The translations under genes were made by a program, and so were the position numbers. From Monilinia fructicola (lineage: Eukaryota > Ascomycota > Leotiomycetes > Helotiales > Sclerotiniaceae), in the NCBI GenBank assembly GCA_008692225.1, contig VICG01000007.1, positions 531,501 through 595,500 of the forward strand: a stretch of DNA of 64,000 bases. The letters run 5' to 3'. The notes under the pieces were generated by a model. It did no database searches. It was not told where the DNA came from and saw nothing but the letters and a program-made list of their open reading frames with translations. Numbering within the stretch: the first letter of the stretch is position 1; each line of letters begins with the position of its first letter. Below are positions 60,444-64,000 of this stretch, in pieces.

Positions 60444-60800
60444 TGAGCATTGGTGGCTGGGAACTATTCGCCTAAGCCTGACTCGGAATTTCTGGAAGGT
60501 CCACTGGTGGATTGGAAAGAGTACAGAATGGTTGATATTCTTCGAAAAGGTGTATCTGTATCGAAACTTGTAATTGTTAAAAAGCCATTAGATACAGATG
60601 GCTCTGTTGAGATTTGTCTAGGGTCGCTGCAATTTCTATCAAGTTCATTTTCGAGTCTCTCACATGAAGATTTGCAATGCAATGGTGTCAACTGGTTGCT
60701 CTATGAGATCAAGCTTTTCAAAACGTAGCTTATACATAAATTATAGACATCATATCAGACATTATATACTCTACTAAAATAAAATAATACATTAAACATA
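60444..60800. other. Spacer with a doubtful 93-codon frame
   Basis: The frame at 60450-60728 (MVAGNYSPKPDSEFLEGPLV...) has no recognised domain. It begins directly after the oxidoreductase relic and may be the relic's continuation. Confidence 0.35.
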
Positions 60801-63800
60801 TTAAACTTCCTGCTGGTGAACATCCACCCCCGCCTTCTTTTCCACATCATTCTCGTGATCTGTGACCTCTTTGTCTCCCTTCTCTTCATACTCCAAGAAG
60901 AGACGATCAGGGAAAGGAAACAATGTCTTCCTTCTGGGCGCTGGCTTAAGGTGTGCCATTCTCCAGATGTTCCCCGTAACATTCTTCCCCAGCGTTTCCA
61001 CAACAGGTGTAAGAATAGGCAACGAGGCGAACAAAGTTCCGTAGCAAACGACCGCTGTGATCAAGGCCACGGACCAATATGGAAGCGAGGTATTTGCAGC
61101 AAGATTTACGCACACCAAACTACCAAGCGACCACCAAATCAATCCATGAATGAGATAGATTGTAAAGATGTGAGGAAAGAGCATCAACCAGAGTTTCATG
61201 GACAGGAAATATTGAACGAAGTAACAATTTTCGACGACGAATTGAATGCCGACCGCAAACAAGATCCCGTTGAAACGAGGGTTGAAGTAATCTGGATATC
61301 CTGCATTTGCTGTTTGTGCAATTGGAAGACCAGTCTCGAGATCGGGGTGAATACCACGTTCTACGATAGGTAAGGAGAAGCCTGTCCATGCGGTGATCAA
61401 ATCGTTCGACAGGCCAGCAATGCCCAACAAGAAACCGAGCGCTATGCTGGTCCATAGCACAAAAGCGTGGTCTTTAAGCCATTTTTTATACTTGAAAGTG
61501 ACATCAAGATCTGTATAGAGAACTCCGAACCAGAAGAAGGTACCCCATGACTGGGCGTACCAATGGTTCAGAATGCAGAATACATAATAACACATGCGTT
61601 TCCAAGGGGTCTTGATCTGTCGGACCACGATACATCCCAGAAGCGTAATCCAAGATCCCTCAATTTGGACAGGAATGGTCCACAGCACACCGGTGCAATA
61701 GTTGTAGGTGATTTGTGGAGCGGCATTGGGGAGCAGATATACGAGTTCGAGAACTTCGGAAATGTAATGAGAGAAGTCTGGGTATTCCACAGCATACGGC
61801 CATGTTGTCCAACTAATACTGGGAAGATATTCCAACCACTTGAGGGCTCCCACATCCATTAAGAAGTACTCAAGCATAGCGCAAGCCGCAATTGGAATCA
61901 TGACACGGAATGTTCTTCCAGTCGTCTTCTCTGCTATACTTCCAAGATCCCCAGTCCGTAGGTAGCGACTGATGAGGAAACGAGTAGATGTAATAAAGAA
62001 AAGCCCAAGGAGAATCTGGTTGAGCAGATAGGATCCAGCAGTCTTTCGAAATGTGACCTCAAAGCTGTAGTGCTCAAGAGCGCCAACCATACCCATAGCT
62101 GGCGAAAAAGTGAAGATGAAATGAATAAAAGTTACAAGCAAAGTGGCAATCGAAATAAGACCGGCCAAATACTCAATACGCTTGGTAGGTGCTGGGCGAG
62201 CATTGATAGGTGCAGCGGGAAAGGCAATTGGTGCGGGAACTTCTGATACAGCGTGATTAGGAGGTGATGGTCGAGAGATCTCTGTTTCTTTTATCTCAGT
62301 GGTGCTAGGCATCACCCATCCTTTTTTCTCTGGCGATTCATCCGGATGACGGTACATAAATGAGTTCTTAGGGGTCATGCCATCTAGAGCTGAGTGTCCT
62401 TCAATACCTAAGTACATGGAATTATTTGTTGAAACAGGTTCCGAATCAGTCGGAGTATCATTGTAGCTGTGGAGTCGATTTGTTGAAGCTGAGGGGGTCA
62501 TCGGGTCATTCAGAGTGAATCCACTCATGTTTGAGGGGGAAAGCTGTCTAGAAGTCGCGAAAGACATATTTTTACTTTCTTGATTGACCATATCTTTGAG
62601 GGTGAGCGATGAAGACCCAGGGGTAAATCCAATCTGGGTGATTTCGAGATCATCTTTTGAATTCTTGAAATTCATGGACGAAGCTCTTGTCGATGCTGTC
62701 TTTGACATTCCCGGTGACATATAGAGATTGGGATTGGAAATTTGCGGCGGGAGACGGTAACACGTATATACTTTTGGCTCCTTTGGGGCCTTTGAATCCT
62801 TAGTAGGCCATCTTTGGAAAGTAACGTTGCAAAGTAGGAGGACTGTAAGAGCCACAGAGCATGAGAGACATATATATGCAAAAGTTCGGACTCCACTTTC
62901 ATGGTGTATAGCCTTCCATTTGGCGATAGAATCCACACCGAAGTCAGTGTAGCCGCGCAATGATATGTCATCCATTAGACATGCATCAGTAACAGCACAT
63001 CTAGTATCGAATTCTTTATGTTGCTCCTTAGTCATAACGGATGAGTTGAAGAATGATCGGGTCCATCCAAGGTTGGCTGTGGTTTTCTTTGTAGGTGGCC
63101 CAGCTGTAAAATATGAATCTCCATTGGACCAGAGCTTGAATAACAGCGGCGATGGAGTCACTGGAAAGGTCTTGCTGCTTGAATTTTTTGTAAAAACCGA
63201 GCGAGCCAGTACGTTCCCAATATAGAACTTTACAGAATCTTGTGTCCAATCCACGCGGATTTCTGTAAGATCCCAAGGATTGATCTCCGGACTGTAAGAA
63301 GCATTGTTGGACAAGGTGCTAAAATTAAGTCCGCGTACACGATCTGGAAATTCTTCTCCCAGCAATGTATTGATCCAGGCATCTGTGGGCTTTTGTTGGT
63401 TCAGACTATTAATCTGAATGTTCTGTGTCTCATTGTACTTGAGAAGCATCGACATCCCAGTTCCCCCGGTCCAAGCCTGCGCAGGACGGATTGTTGATCT
63501 GAAAGAGCCATATTGAATATCAGATCTCAGTGTCCGAATAGCACCACCCTTTACGACATGATGAGAGGTTGATGGGTTTATCGTAAACTCAAGAGATGAG
63601 GAGTTACCAATGCTTCCAGCTGTTGAATTTGTGATGCGGACATTTGATGGATCCGCGGCTTGCCTGTATCGGGCGTTCCAGCTCTTTTCATACTTGTTTT
63701 CATATTCTTGGTTTTGGAAAACCTCAGATGGAAAAGTATTCGTTTCATTGAAGTAAACGATTAAGAAATCAGTAAACAAGTTCTCCGTTGCTGGGTCATA

Positions 63801-63923
63801 ATAACCACAAGAGCAATTAGAGGTAGAATCTGCTCCAGCGTTTTTCAAGAGACCCAAGGTAAATACAACGAAATACAGAGAATAGAAGCGCATTCTGACC
63901 AAAGTATGAACATAAAGAACCAT
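60801..63923 (-). CDS. GH16-like lectin domain fused to acyltransferase-3 membrane domain (1040 aa)
   Basis: An uninterrupted 1040-codon frame. A signal peptide is present; Met11 (63893) gives the better one (MRFYSLYFVVFTLGLLKNAG), while Met1 is the longest start. Residues about 35-300 have a GH16-like jelly-roll pattern (YGSFRSTIRPAQAWTGGTG, EIRVDWTQDSVKFYIGNVL, LLFKLWSNGDSYF). The catalytic ExDxE site reads NIQIN (168-172), so both acidic catalysts and the central Asp are missing. A membrane helix lies at about 347-367, then a disordered Ser/Pro linker to about 580. The C-terminal domain (about 585-1010) has multiple helices, begins EYLAGLISIATLLVTFIHFIF with the conserved-type His, and includes GVLWTIPVQIEGSW, as in acyltransferase-3 proteins that O-acylate sugars at membranes. 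A role in binding and acylating an extracellular glycan is inferred. Confidence 0.85.
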   Translation of the reverse strand: MVLYVHTLVRMRFYSLYFVVFTLGLLKNAGADSTSNCSCGYYDPATENLFTDFLIVYFNETNTFPSEVFQNQEYENKYEKSWNARYRQAADPSNVRITNSTAGSIGNSSSLEFTINPSTSHHVVKGGAIRTLRSDIQYGSFRSTIRPAQAWTGGTGMSMLLKYNETQNIQINSLNQQKPTDAWINTLLGEEFPDRVRGLNFSTLSNNASYSPEINPWDLTEIRVDWTQDSVKFYIGNVLARSVFTKNSSSKTFPVTPSPLLFKLWSNGDSYFTAGPPTKKTTANLGWTRSFFNSSVMTKEQHKEFDTRCAVTDACLMDDISLRGYTDFGVDSIAKWKAIHHESGVRTFAYICLSCSVALTVLLLCNVTFQRWPTKDSKAPKEPKVYTCYRLPPQISNPNLYMSPGMSKTASTRASSMNFKNSKDDLEITQIGFTPGSSSLTLKDMVNQESKNMSFATSRQLSPSNMSGFTLNDPMTPSASTNRLHSYNDTPTDSEPVSTNNSMYLGIEGHSALDGMTPKNSFMYRHPDESPEKKGWVMPSTTEIKETEISRPSPPNHAVSEVPAPIAFPAAPINARPAPTKRIEYLAGLISIATLLVTFIHFIFTFSPAMGMVGALEHYSFEVTFRKTAGSYLLNQILLGLFFITSTRFLISRYLRTGDLGSIAEKTTGRTFRVMIPIAACAMLEYFLMDVGALKWLEYLPSISWTTWPYAVEYPDFSHYISEVLELVYLLPNAAPQITYNYCTGVLWTIPVQIEGSWITLLGCIVVRQIKTPWKRMCYYVFCILNHWYAQSWGTFFWFGVLYTDLDVTFKYKKWLKDHAFVLWTSIALGFLLGIAGLSNDLITAWTGFSLPIVERGIHPDLETGLPIAQTANAGYPDYFNPRFNGILFAVGIQFVVENCYFVQYFLSMKLWLMLFPHIFTIYLIHGLIWWSLGSLVCVNLAANTSLPYWSVALITAVVCYGTLFASLPILTPVVETLGKNVTGNIWRMAHLKPAPRRKTLFPFPDRLFLEYEEKGDKEVTDHENDVEKKAGVDVHQQEV

Positions 63924-64000
63924 AGCAACAGAGATAATGCCGAGCTCGAGTTCTTCACTTAAGTATGTACAAGGACTATATCATTCTCTTGAAGTTGACG

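Overview
This is a nuclear genomic window from a filamentous ascomycete. Genes carry short introns of about 48-125 bp with GT..AG ends (one GC..AG), some with CTAAC/ACTAAC-like branch sites. Gene content includes a HET-domain protein, Zn2Cys6 regulators, a CE16 esterase, a SYLF/Ysc84 protein and an F-box protein. The wording of the Ku70, ferrochelatase and MFS proteins and the AT-rich spacers suggest a leotiomycete close to Sclerotiniaceae (Botrytis/Sclerotinia-like); that placement is inference from memory of the families, not a search.

Layout. 1-8.9 kb: gene-poor and AT-rich, with one candidate micro-membrane protein (4.9 kb) and eroded coding-like stretches near 5.2-5.8 and 7.1-7.5 kb. 8.9-23 kb: a conventional gene island with Ku70 (minus), ferrochelatase (plus, sharing a 456-bp divergent promoter with Ku70), an MFS transporter, a secreted repeat protein with five Lys-Arg sites (minus) and an 80-aa zinc-finger protein. 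24-33 kb: an unrecognised two-part protein (minus), a HET-domain protein and a secreted CE16 esterase. 33.8-41.2 kb: a small Cys-rich protein ending in a CaaX box, a proline-rich/charged protein beside a GGAC/GGAT minisatellite, a SYLF protein with a GC-AG intron, and a 124-aa membrane protein with Gly-Glu-Gly-Leu repeats. 42-60.5 kb: a mix of live genes (303-aa orphan, zinc-less MDR oxidoreductase, F-box protein, small secreted Cys protein) and a gene graveyard: an arylesterase/paraoxonase-like pseudogene, a Zn2Cys6 regulator pseudogene, a Zn2Cys6 domain relic and an MDR oxidoreductase pseudogene. 60.8-63.9 kb: a 1040-aa fusion of a GH16-like lectin fold, apparently catalytically dead, with a membrane acyltransferase-3 domain.

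Two cross-cutting signals stand out. First, seven otherwise well-preserved genes need nine single-base corrections to read through, and every one is the removal of one extra base, eight of them clearly in a short homopolymer. This looks like a systematic sequence or assembly artefact, not nine independent mutations, but needs read-level proof. Second, the pseudogenes at 42-60 kb are different: they combine stop codons, indels of both signs, an internal deletion and lost catalytic or metal-binding residues, so they look truly decayed.

No tRNA, rRNA, CRISPR array or intact transposon was recognised. The best candidates for new biology are the kexin-type repeat precursor at 17.9-19.3 kb, the dead-GH16/acyltransferase fusion, the CaaX microprotein and the GEGL-repeat membrane protein.
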